A stretch of DNA of 64,000 bases, from assembly GCA_944324865.1 (NCBI GenBank), contig CALUXW010000001.1, positions 124,001 through 188,000 on the forward strand. Reading direction: 5' to 3'. This document shows positions 26,940-35,906 of this stretch, piece by piece. The notes beneath the pieces were generated by a model. That model saw only the letters and a program-made list of their open reading frames with translations. It ran no database searches and was not told the origin of the DNA. The DNA is from Candidatus Gastranaerophilales bacterium. Lineage in GTDB: Bacteria; Cyanobacteriota; Vampirovibrionia; Gastranaerophilales; Gastranaerophilaceae. Both the position numbers and the translations under genes were made by a program. Each line of letters opens with the position of its first letter. Positions within the stretch are counted from its first letter, which is position 1.

Positions 26940-29700
26940 AATTATTTTGCTCTACATCTCCATCAACTTTTGTTAAAAACACTTGGCAATCTTTTTCATC
27001 AGCATCTATTGGCGGGAGGAATTGTAACTCGGTTGCATAATAACTACTGTCATTCCTTGAATTTAGTGGTACCTTATTTGCAAGACTGTTTAACGAAAAA
27101 TTCCTTAAAAAGCCACCAAAGCCTTTATGTTGGTTTGAAAACTTTGTATAAATTCTAAGTGTAGCATCCCGCGTAATAAGATCAAACCTACCAACAATAA
27201 GCGAACTTAGCTGTGGTGACATTGACTTAATTACTATTTTTTCAATAACATTATTCTTAAGTTCAAGATCACCTTCAATTTTGTCAAAATTACCTTCTGG
27301 AATATTCAAAATATCAAAAAATATCGAGGGGCTTATCATAGCAAGTGGATTTCTAAATAATGCAGCAAATTTTAATACATATTCTATTAAACCAATTTTA
27401 CCAATAGTTCCATTTAAAACGGTAAATTTCATGATGCCATTTAGTGCAAGTGAATCGTCTGTTTGAATATGTATAATACCATTTGCTTTGCCTGTAATTT
27501 CACGTGATAAACCCAACATTGAAGTTGCCATAATATCAGAATTAATATCTTTTACTCCAAGTAATAAATCATATTTATGATTTTTTAAGTCGCATGCAAT
27601 TTTGCAAGACGAAATACCTTCTGCAATGTTAAATCTATTAGAGTTAATTTTTAACATACCATTATCATCAAGTGTGAGAGTAGCTTTTAAATCTGAAACA
27701 TTAATTCCCTTGTATTTTGCTTTAATAAGATTAAATACACAATTTTTAACAATTAACAGTCCAGTGTCAAATACAGGAGCACTGTCAATATTTTTATTTT
27801 CATCAAGGTTATTTTCATCCGCAACCATTAACTTTTCGACACTCTGCTTGTCAGTATTGTCAAGCTTATTTTGTTGATTTAATGATAGAATAAAACGCTC
27901 AATGTCAAGATTATCCACAGTAAGGTTGACATCTTGAATTATAACAGGAAGTTTCATTTCATTTAATACTGAAGCATTTAAATTATAATCAGAACGCTTG
28001 TATTTACCTTGTGTAGAAAGTTCAATATTTTTGCCTAAGGCAGTAAGTTTAGCACTTCTTATAAATAATCTTTGTGCTGGTAGTGCTACTTTGTCCATTG
28101 ATAAGTCAGCATTAATAAACGGTGTTGCACTACCAGCAAAAAACTCAAGACTGCCTGAAATTTTACCTTTTCTAAAAACTTTTTGTCCGATTAAAACATT
28201 CAAAAACTCACTAGGAAGGGGTTTTGGAATTACAAACCCTAAATTTTTTAGTGCACAAGTTTTTGCATCCAATTTTCCCCATATTGTCAATAAAGGCTTA
28301 ATTTTGCTGTTTCTATCAATTGTTGATGCAATGTAGTAGTTAATTTTCTTGATATAAATATTATTACTATCGAAATCAATCTCAGCAGTAGCAACTCTGT
28401 CATAATTAATAGGACTTAAAGAAGAGCCGTCAACAAGTATATCATTACCCTTTTTGAGTACAAAAGCTGACCAAATATTCATATCGTTATATTTTGATTT
28501 ATAATAAATAACAGTATTAGCAAACCCAGTAATTTCCAAAGGATAACCGACAATTTTTGACAGATGATTTTTTGAAAATTCTTTACTTGCAATAGCTTTT
28601 ACAATTATATCAGTTTCAAAAGATTTATAATAATCCTTAATTGTACCTTTTATTTCAACGTTATTTTTTTTATCGTTACAATAATAGCCCTTAATGTCAC
28701 TTAGTGAAATAACGTTCGGATTAATGTCAATATAGCCTGAATTTAAGGTTAATTTTAAATCAGCAAGTGGTATTAACGTCAAATTTGCAGAATTTAAGTT
28801 AACTAAGCCTTGAAGCCCTTTGTTTGTAAGTTCAACACTAAAATCAAAGTTACCGCTAATATTCTTAAAATAAGATAATAATTCTTCGCCATTGGGTATA
28901 ATAAAATTTGTTTTTAGCAAGTCAACAACAGTTGCTACATTGAATTTTTTTGAACTTGCACTTGCGTGAATAAATTTTCTGCCAAGCTCAAGATTTAACA
29001 AAATAACAGATTTATCGATATATAAAGGACAATTATCTATTATGATTTTTCTATTTTTTGCAAATACTTTGTTGTCGTCTTTAATATTCAAGGTAAGTTT
29101 TTTACCGTTATTTATAATGTCTAACAAGATATCAAAATGAACGTATTTAGGATTTCGTTGCGCTGTAATTTCAAGCCCTGTACCATTAAATACGACTTTA
29201 GTTTGTTCGCAATATTGATAAACAATAATACATTTTTTAACATATAGTAATGCATTGAAAATATCTATAAAAAAGTCAGAAGAATTACTTTGTTTTTTGT
29301 TATCTTGCACAAAAAGTGACAGCAATTTGTTAACATCAACAAAAATAAAATCTGCGCCCAGCTTATCTATCACCAATCTTTTGTCAAATATATATAGGAA
29401 AGACAATTTTGTATCAAATTTTTTAATATCAGTTATTACAGTATTATCTTTTTTAATTAGCAATTTATCAAATTTAAGTTTAATTACAGGTTTTACGGAT
29501 GTTTCAAGTTTAGTGTTTGCTAGGTCGATTTCACAATTAAAATTTTTTTCTAATCTAGCACACAAAAAGTCTATAAATCCTGAATTTGATACTAATGAAG
29601 GCAATGCAACTAAATATAAGAAGATTGCAATGAATAGTGCTAAAACAGCTGAAATTGCCAAATATAAAATAATTTTGTGTGTTTTTCCCAATTCCGTCAT
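26911..29700 (-). CDS. AsmA-like envelope protein
   Basis: About 929 residues with one N-terminal membrane anchor (about residues 8-31 from the ATG) and a long periplasmic part rich in beta strands. It has the AsmA C-terminal domain pattern (MLGLSREITGKANGIIHIQ, LNGTIGKIGLIEYVLKFAAL). AsmA/TamB/YhdP-type proteins are thought to form bridges that move phospholipids to the outer membrane. I prefer the ATG at 29700 (TGGGAT upstream) over the GTG at 29712. It overlaps the end of the convergent aldolase-like gene by 29 bases. Its presence supports a two-membrane cell. Confidence 0.85.
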   Translation of the reverse strand: MTELGKTHKIILYLAISAVLALFIAIFLYLVALPSLVSNSGFIDFLCARLEKNFNCEIDLANTKLETSVKPVIKLKFDKLLIKKDNTVITDIKKFDTKLSFLYIFDKRLVIDKLGADFIFVDVNKLLSLFVQDNKKQSNSSDFFIDIFNALLYVKKCIIVYQYCEQTKVVFNGTGLEITAQRNPKYVHFDILLDIINNGKKLTLNIKDDNKVFAKNRKIIIDNCPLYIDKSVILLNLELGRKFIHASASSKKFNVATVVDLLKTNFIIPNGEELLSYFKNISGNFDFSVELTNKGLQGLVNLNSANLTLIPLADLKLTLNSGYIDINPNVISLSDIKGYYCNDKKNNVEIKGTIKDYYKSFETDIIVKAIASKEFSKNHLSKIVGYPLEITGFANTVIYYKSKYNDMNIWSAFVLKKGNDILVDGSSLSPINYDRVATAEIDFDSNNIYIKKINYYIASTIDRNSKIKPLLTIWGKLDAKTCALKNLGFVIPKPLPSEFLNVLIGQKVFRKGKISGSLEFFAGSATPFINADLSMDKVALPAQRLFIRSAKLTALGKNIELSTQGKYKRSDYNLNASVLNEMKLPVIIQDVNLTVDNLDIERFILSLNQQNKLDNTDKQSVEKLMVADENNLDENKNIDSAPVFDTGLLIVKNCVFNLIKAKYKGINVSDLKATLTLDDNGMLKINSNRFNIAEGISSCKIACDLKNHKYDLLLGVKDINSDIMATSMLGLSREITGKANGIIHIQTDDSLALNGIMKFTVLNGTIGKIGLIEYVLKFAALFRNPLAMISPSIFFDILNIPEGNFDKIEGDLELKNNVIEKIVIKSMSPQLSSLIVGRFDLITRDATLRIYTKFSNQHKGFGGFLRNFSLNSLANKVPLNSRNDSSYYATELQFLPPIDADEKDCQVFLTKVDGDVEQNNFISSLKKIK

Positions 29701-29759
29701 AATAAATCCCACAAGATATTAAAATTATATCATAATATTTTTTATGGTATCATTAAAAT

Positions 29760-30665
29760 ATGAAAAAGATAATTTGCTTAATATTTTTTAGTTTATTGGT
29801 TATACAAAACTGTATGTATTCTCAGACTTTGCAAGGAAATTTAACTGTTAATGATTTAGTTGTATTTAGTGAAAATGAAAAGTTTGGATTAAAAGACAAA
29901 GCAGGTAATATTATTGTTGAACCTATTTATAAAAAGCTGATAAGAGTTGGAAATTCTTCATGGATTGTTCAAAAAGGTTCAAAGTTTGGTCTTATCGACA
30001 CCAATGGGAACTATCTTGTTGAACCTAAGTACAGGCATGTAGATCGAATTTTGGGTAAATATGCAAAATTAGGAAATACACGTGATTTTGGGCTGTACAA
30101 TGAAAGGGGTGAAATAATAATTCTTCCTGAATATTCACGAATAGACCCACTTTTTGGTGAAATGTTCTTAACTTATAAAAATTATAAGTACGGAATTATT
30201 GATAGCAGTGGAAAAGTTGTTCTTGAAAACGAATATGACGATATTTATATGCCTAATCCAAACCTTTTAAAGATAAAGTATCAGGGTGATTGGTATGAAG
30301 TTGAACGTGCACAAAAAGGTGAAATCGAATTGCCTGATAATACCCAAAAAATCAGTGTTGAAGGTAATGAGCTGAAAATCACAAAAGTAATAACTGATAC
30401 AGGGCTAATATCTGGTTATGGTGCACTAACTGCTGCAGATTACCTGTTAAAATTATTTACATCAATTTCACCAGCATATGAACAAACAATTGATGAATTA
30501 ATGTATTCACAAGGTGCGGAAACAGTTAATATCTTGTTTCAATTAAGTTGGCTACCCAAATTTCCTGTAACTTACCTTCAAAAGTATTTTGATAACTTAC
30601 GTCATCCATATAATGGACCCTTATCTGATATACGTGAAGATGTTATGAAACACATTAGTGAGTAG
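29760..30665 (+). CDS. Secreted WG-repeat protein
   Basis: A 301-residue exported protein. It has a signal peptide (about 1-21) with a Cys in the hydrophobic region (VIQNCMYSQT), so lipoprotein processing is possible but the lipobox is poor. Residues 35-170 hold at least four WG-type repeats of the form KFGLKDKAGNIIVEPIY, KFGLIDTNGNYLVEPKY and KYGIIDSSGKVVLENEY, expected to make a beta-propeller-like fold. The C-terminal 120 residues are not recognised. It is divergent from the AsmA-like gene, with a 59-base gap. Its stop overlaps the end of the broken emrB. Confidence 0.85.
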   Translation: MKKIICLIFFSLLVIQNCMYSQTLQGNLTVNDLVVFSENEKFGLKDKAGNIIVEPIYKKLIRVGNSSWIVQKGSKFGLIDTNGNYLVEPKYRHVDRILGKYAKLGNTRDFGLYNERGEIIILPEYSRIDPLFGEMFLTYKNYKYGIIDSSGKVVLENEYDDIYMPNPNLLKIKYQGDWYEVERAQKGEIELPDNTQKISVEGNELKITKVITDTGLISGYGALTAADYLLKLFTSISPAYEQTIDELMYSQGAETVNILFQLSWLPKFPVTYLQKYFDNLRHPYNGPLSDIREDVMKHISE

Positions 30666-32279
30666 CACTTCTGATTCTGTTCATCTTTTTGTAATGGCGC
30701 AATGATCTTAAAAACCACAAATATTGTTTTTTAAGATAACTTCTTCCTTTTTTGTTAATTCGGAATAGCAAGCACATTGGTATAATTGCAAATGAAATAA
30801 ATGCCAACATTGAGAATGTATCAAAATATGCAAATAGCCTTGATTGCATAGTTAAATCCTGATAGATTCGCATGTAAGCACATTTAGTTGCTAAATATTG
30901 TGGCAAATGTAGTAGAAAAATATTCTTAAGAACAAGTAATTTATTATTAAAAGTCAATGAATATGGTGTTAAATTATGAATAAGCATATATTGATGCATT
31001 TGAGAGTGCCGTTCAACACAAGTTGCTGTTAGTGAGGTAGCAAATGCACCTGCGACCGATCTGATAAGTGCGCCCAAACCAGCACCATCATGTATTTTAT
31101 TACCGGGTAATGTAGCAAATGAAATTGAACTTACTGAAATAAAAGTAAATGCAATTCCGCTGCCTAATGCAAGATTTGGAATCATAATATTTTCGATCGA
31201 GGATGACAGATTTATATTTGTGAACAAAAAGGTGCCGTAACCTATTATTATAAGGCCTATTACAGTTAATATTCTATTGTCAACATTGTCTGCAATTTTT
31301 CCGATAATTAATAGCATTACAGCAACACTTAAGGGGCGTGGAAGTATTGACAACCCGCTTGCAGTTGGTGAATCCCTAACAATGTTTGCAAAAAAGCTGG
31401 CAACAGCATTAATGTAGAGTATAGTACAACTTGAATAAAAGCACCTAAAATAGAACCAATAGTAAAGTTTATATCCTTAAATACTGATATATCAGCAATT
31501 TGATTCTTGCGCTCCCACTCCCAACAAATAAAAAATACAAAACAAAACAGACTAATTGCAGACAAAACACAAATCCAAGTTGTATCAAACCAATTATACT
31601 GTTGACCCTTGTCTAACACATATTGCATACACCCTAAGCCAATTATAATTGAAAGCAAACCAAGAGAATCAACGGTTGTAATTCGCTTCTGTATAATTTC
31701 AGGCGGAACACAAATAAACAGATAAACCAAGATAAGTGATATTATACCAATAGGTATATTAATTAAAAAAATCCATTGCCAACATGAATTATCTGTTATC
31801 CATCCGCCAAAAGTAGGTCCTAATAAAGGTGGTAAGATTATTTATAATCCGAATATTCCCATAGCCTTACCTCTTTGTTCAGGAGGGAATGTAGAAAGCA
31901 GTACAGCCTGACACATGGGAAGTAGCGCACCACCCCCTATTCCTTGTATTGCACGTGCAAAGAGCAAAAAATGTAGGTTAGTTGCTAAAACGCAAAGTAA
32001 TGCACCCAAAATAAACATTGTAATTGCAAGGTATAATGTATTTTTTTGTCCAAGCGTTTTTGTGAACCAACCTGACAAAGGTAAGACCATAGCATTAGCG
32101 ATTAGATAGGTAGTGATAACAGTATTTGTTTCATATTGAGTTGCACCAAGAAATCCAGCAATATGTTTCATTGCAACATTAGTAGCAGAAGTGCCCAATA
32201 CAGCAAAGAATGTTGGTAAAATAACACTAAAAGCGATTAAGTAAGGGTTAACATTTTTATTGATTTTTTTCTTTTTCAT
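30655..32279 (-). pseudogene. emrB: Broken emrB-like DHA2 MFS transporter (stop codon plus frameshift)
   Basis: Homologous along its full length to the intact exporter at 6001-7599, but the reading frame is cut twice. (1) An in-frame TAA at 31842-31844 directly after MGIFGL, where the intact copy continues FAAMF; the same frame then goes on without gap. (2) A one-base loss near 31351-31358: the frame ending in LLGIHQLQAG switches to LSILPRPLSVAVML. The pieces are 145, about 170 and about 233 codons. It starts 2 bases after emrA. Two lesions argue for a true pseudogene, though sequencing or assembly errors cannot be excluded. Confidence 0.85.
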
Positions 32280-32281
32280 TC

Positions 32282-33355
32282 TTATCTAATTTTAATTTTT
32301 GGTACAACAGACATACCAGGAGCAATATTGTAATGCGAAACATCTTCACAAAATATTATTTTCACAGGAATCCTTTGTACTATTTTTACATAGCTTCCGA
32401 CAGCATTCTCAGGAGGAAACAAGCTAGATTTAGCTCCTGTTGCTCTTTGTAAGCTGTCAACTTTACCTTTAAATCTTACTTTAGGGTATGTATCGAGTTT
32501 TATTATCACATCCTGACCTTCTCTAACTTGTTCTAGCTGTGTTTCCTTATAATTGGCAACAATCCAAACTTCATCAGAAACTATTGACATAAGCGGTTGA
32601 GCAATCTGGACATAATTACCTTCTTCGACAGTTCTTGCTGAAATTTTTCCATCCTGAGGGGCATATATTTTTGTATAAGACAAATTTAGCTTAGCTTCAT
32701 CAATTTCACTTTCAAGTCGCTTTATGGATGCTGCAATTTCATGTTGTTTAGCAACCGCTTGCTGTGTTGCAATTTCTGCAGCTTTTTTCTTTTCTTGTTC
32801 TGCAAGATAATTCGCACTTAATGACAAATAAGCTGTTTTAGATGCATCTAGTTCTTCTTGAGAAACTATACCATTGCTGCTAAGCTTTAAATCTCTTTCA
32901 TAAGTTCTTTTTGCATAATCTAAACGAGATTTAACACTTGAAATGTCTTTTCCGGTTTTTACTACAATACTTGCACTTTCTTGAATATTTTTATTAGATG
33001 CATTCAGTTGAGCTTTTGCCTCCATAAGTTTTGCCTCTTTTTGTTCAAGAGCAACAATGTAGTCATTGGGATCAATTTCTAATAATAAATCGCCTTTTTT
33101 AACCTCTTGATTATCTTTTATGTATAATTTTACCACCGGGCCTGCTACACGAGGAGCAATGGAGATAATATGACCCTCAACAAAGGCATCGTCAGTAGAT
33201 TGATAATAGTGTGCATGTAATAAAGCATAAATACCTGCAAGAGCAAGTATCAAAAAAGTTATAACAGGCACAATTATTCTTTTTTTTACTTTATAATGAG
33301 GTTTATTTTTTTTCTGCGTATCTTCTTTTAAATTATTGTTGTTATCTTCAGCCAT
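32282..33355 (-). CDS. emrA: HlyD/EmrA-family efflux adaptor
   Basis: Periplasmic adaptor linking an EmrB-type pump to an outer-membrane channel. About 357 residues: a cytoplasmic Lys-rich start, one membrane helix (VPVITFLILALAGIYALLHA), then the biotinyl-lipoyl half-motif QSTDDAFVEGHIISIAPRVAG, typical of EmrA. A long alpha-helical hairpin and the second lipoyl half (IYAPQDGKISARTVEEGNYV) follow. I chose the ATG at 33355 because TGGAGA lies just upstream; the longer frame from 33385 overlaps marR. It is in an operon with marR (upstream) and the broken emrB (downstream). Confidence 0.92.
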   Translation of the reverse strand: MAEDNNNNLKEDTQKKNKPHYKVKKRIIVPVITFLILALAGIYALLHAHYYQSTDDAFVEGHIISIAPRVAGPVVKLYIKDNQEVKKGDLLLEIDPNDYIVALEQKEAKLMEAKAQLNASNKNIQESASIVVKTGKDISSVKSRLDYAKRTYERDLKLSSNGIVSQEELDASKTAYLSLSANYLAEQEKKKAAEIATQQAVAKQHEIAASIKRLESEIDEAKLNLSYTKIYAPQDGKISARTVEEGNYVQIAQPLMSIVSDEVWIVANYKETQLEQVREGQDVIIKLDTYPKVRFKGKVDSLQRATGAKSSLFPPENAVGSYVKIVQRIPVKIIFCEDVSHYNIAPGMSVVPKIKIR

Positions 33356-33368
33356 TTTTATCTCCAAT

Positions 33369-33839
33369 CTACAAAGACATATCAACCTTGTCTAAGAGGT
33401 TATTTAAAACTTTATTTAAAACATTTAAACATACATTCATTTCTTCTTGATTAATACCTTGCGTCATAACACTCCTGTATTGCTCGGTAACACTTGAAAG
33501 TTTTGCAAAAATATCTTTTGCCTTTTGTGTTAAAAATATCTTGAATACTTTTCTTTTATTTGTATCACTTATACGCTCTACATAACCATTTTTTTCAAGT
33601 ATATTTATTATTCTTGTTATATTAGGCCTATCTTTTAGTGTTATTTCACTGAGTTGACGCTGATAAAGACCGTCATGATGCATCAAAACTTCTATTACAA
33701 CAAACTGCTCCGGGGTAATATCAAAGTTATGATTTTTAAAACATTGACGTGAATAAATTCTGGTGTAAACACCTGCTGCAACGAGCATTGCACCTGGCAA
33801 CTTTCTATAATTTTGAACATCGGGTTTAATTGTTTTCAT
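33369..33839 (-). CDS. MarR-family transcriptional regulator of the efflux locus
   Basis: A 156-residue winged-helix repressor. It shows the MarR pattern: ITPEQFVVIEVLMHHDGLYQ, then QLSEITLKDRPNITRIINIL as recognition helix and NGYVERISDTNKRKVFKIFL as wing. It is the first gene of the emrA-emrB transcript and divergent from the NodT-like tolC. The 14-bp-arm palindrome in between is the natural operator. A near-identical palindrome before the exporter at 6001-7599 extends the proposed regulon. The inducer, likely a small aromatic or bile-type compound by family habit, is unknown. Confidence 0.9.
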   Translation of the reverse strand: MKTIKPDVQNYRKLPGAMLVAAGVYTRIYSRQCFKNHNFDITPEQFVVIEVLMHHDGLYQRQLSEITLKDRPNITRIINILEKNGYVERISDTNKRKVFKIFLTQKAKDIFAKLSSVTEQYRSVMTQGINQEEMNVCLNVLNKVLNNLLDKVDMSL

Positions 33840-33857
33840 AAAAATACTTTTCTTTTA

Positions 33858-33889
33858 TTTTCTTGTGTTATGATTATAACACAAGAAAA
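33858..33889. promoter_or_regulatory. Palindromic operator between marR and tolC
   Basis: Perfect 14-bp inverted repeat (33858-33871 and 33876-33889) around GATT. The core half-site CTTGTGTTAT and its complement occupy 33862-33885. It differs by one central base from the site at 7609-7632. It lies 19 bases upstream of the marR start and 28 bases upstream of the tolC start, so it can control both directions. Confidence 0.82.
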
Positions 33890-33916
33890 AATAATACAAC
33901 AAATGGAAAAATTATT

Positions 33917-35299
33917 ATGAAGAAGTTAACAATATTAATTCTACTAATCATGCTTGTATTTACAAATGCTGCTATTGCCAAGAAAGAGAAGCAAACAGAC
34001 AATGATAAACAAGTTGGTTATTTAAATATTCAATGGTGGGATGAATTTAATGATCAAAATTTGCATGATTATATGTTAATTTTATTCAAAAACAATCACG
34101 ACTTTAAAATCGCACAGTTAAGAATTAAAGAAGGTGAGCAAATAGTAAAACAAAGCCTTGCCAATGAATTACCACAAATAGGGCTCAGTGGTAACGTAGA
34201 GCGAATTTTAAGAGCAAGTGATCAATATTTTGGTCCAAACATGCTTATTCCTAATTTTTCGCAAACAAATTTACTCTTTCCAATTAGCGCAAGTTATGAA
34301 ATAGACATATGGGGAGCAAACAGGACAAGAACAAAAAGTATTCAAAAACAACTGGAGATGGTTCAACAGGAGGAAAGAGCAAAATATATTTCAATTTCAG
34401 GAGACTTTGCTGCTGCATACTATAATTTAGTTAAATGCGATAAAATACTTAAAATACAAAATGAACTTGTCGATTTACAAAAAAACATAGTAAATTTAAC
34501 ACAAATCAAATATAATGCAGGAAAATGCAGCATCGACGACTTAATAGAACAAAAGAAAATTCTAAAAAACTTTGAAGAACAATATAACACAATTAATAAA
34601 GACAGAAAACTTGTTGAAGAAGAAATAAAATATGCTCTCAGCGACAGTAGTATTGAAGAAATACCTGACAGCTCACAATCGTATATTCCTAAAATATCAT
34701 TTCCAGATCAAATTTCATCCGAAATAATAGAAAACAGACCTGATGTGATTGTTGCACTAAAAAAACTTGAACATATGGGACTGGATGTAAAAGTAGCAAA
34801 AAAGGAGCTCTTGCCCAGATTCATATTATTCGGACAGTTTGGCTTTAATGCATATCGACTCAGCAACTTATTTAACAATAATGCCATACTTTCATCCTTT
34901 GGAGTAGCTCCAATTTTAGATATATTTACAGGTGGACGAAAGGTAGCATACTTAAGATATAAAAAGTATAAATATGATGAAGCACTTGAAAACTATAAAC
35001 AAACAGCGCTAAATGCATACAAAGAAGTCAATGACACACTTGTATGTGCAAAAATCTACTCGAAAAACTTACAAAGTGCCAAAGAAAGACTAGAGTTGGA
35101 AAAAAAGAACTACAATATAGCGTTTACACGATACGAGAATGGAAAAGGAACGTTACCACACTTATACGAAGCAAAAGAACGTGAACTATTAGTTGAAAAA
35201 AATATTGTTGAATCAGACATAAACACTTTGATAGCAATAATAAGCCTTTATAAAAGTACCGGTGGGAAAAACCTTAAAGAAATCAGCGAAAATATATAA
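33917..35299 (+). CDS. TolC/NodT-family outer-membrane efflux channel
   Basis: A 461-residue outer-membrane channel with a signal peptide (about 1-22, MKKLTILILL...AAIA). NodT-type features include WWDEFNDQNLHDYML, SYEIDIWGANRTRTKSI and ENRPDVIVALKKLE. The ATG at 33917 is chosen because the longer frame from a TTG at 33863 lies inside the operator and would hide the signal peptide. There is no lipobox Cys at the mature N-terminus. With emrA it supplies the adaptor and channel of an Emr-type tripartite exporter. Confidence 0.9.
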   Translation: MKKLTILILLIMLVFTNAAIAKKEKQTDNDKQVGYLNIQWWDEFNDQNLHDYMLILFKNNHDFKIAQLRIKEGEQIVKQSLANELPQIGLSGNVERILRASDQYFGPNMLIPNFSQTNLLFPISASYEIDIWGANRTRTKSIQKQLEMVQQEERAKYISISGDFAAAYYNLVKCDKILKIQNELVDLQKNIVNLTQIKYNAGKCSIDDLIEQKKILKNFEEQYNTINKDRKLVEEEIKYALSDSSIEEIPDSSQSYIPKISFPDQISSEIIENRPDVIVALKKLEHMGLDVKVAKKELLPRFILFGQFGFNAYRLSNLFNNNAILSSFGVAPILDIFTGGRKVAYLRYKKYKYDEALENYKQTALNAYKEVNDTLVCAKIYSKNLQSAKERLELEKKNYNIAFTRYENGKGTLPHLYEAKERELLVEKNIVESDINTLIAIISLYKSTGGKNLKEISENI

Positions 35300-35360
35300 A
35301 TATAAGTACAATGCCTTTTTGGATGATGTATAATTGCAATCCTTAAAATATCATACATAT

Positions 35361-35906
35361 ATGAAAATACTTGTAATTAACGGCCATAAATACTACTGGT
35401 ACTCTACAGGAAGGCTAAACAGAGTTCTTTTTGAACATATTGTTAATACGCTTTGCAATACTCATGATGTAATGACGACAATCGTTGAACAAGGTTATCG
35501 TGTTGAACAAGAAATTGAAAAATACGTATGGGCAGATGCAATAATTTATCAGAATCCATTAAATTGGTTTAGTGTGCCTTGGATATTAAAAAAATACTTT
35601 GATGAAGTTTTTAAAAACGGAATTTTTTTTAAAAATAATGAAAAATATGGTGAAGGTGGTCTTTTGAACGGTAAAAAATACATGTTTTCACTAACGTGTG
35701 CATCAGCAGAATCAGAATTTAGTAAATCAAAAGGATTTTATGATTTAAGATCAATAGATGACATCTATATTAGCGAACATAAAATGCATGAGTTTTGTGG
35801 CATGGAAAAAATTGATACATTTTGCGCATATAATGTAATGAAAGACCCACAAACGGAAAGAAATAAAGACAAGTTAAAATTTCATCTTAATAAATATTTT
35901 AAGTAG
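35361..35906 (+). CDS. NAD(P)H:quinone oxidoreductase, MdaB/flavodoxin-like
   Basis: A 181-residue FAD/FMN enzyme of the modulator-of-drug-activity type that reduces quinones by two electrons. It begins MKILVINGHKYYWYSTGRLN, as in MdaB, and has the YQNPLNWFSVPWILKKYFDEVF segment spread over the flavin-binding loop. The 35361 ATG matches the family N-terminus; a TTG at 35334 with GGATGATG upstream is an alternative start. It follows the NodT-like gene on the same strand and may belong to the same drug/quinone response. Confidence 0.87.
   Translation: MKILVINGHKYYWYSTGRLNRVLFEHIVNTLCNTHDVMTTIVEQGYRVEQEIEKYVWADAIIYQNPLNWFSVPWILKKYFDEVFKNGIFFKNNEKYGEGGLLNGKKYMFSLTCASAESEFSKSKGFYDLRSIDDIYISEHKMHEFCGMEKIDTFCAYNVMKDPQTERNKDKLKFHLNKYFK

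Noticed and set aside
31329-31730. Middle fragment of the broken emrB as an independent gene
   Set aside because: Its sequence continues the same transporter in the same frame after a stop codon; its own start is a TTG without ribosome site.
35334-35360. TTG start for the quinone reductase
   Set aside because: It adds nine residues not seen in the MdaB family, though its ribosome site looks better than that of the ATG.
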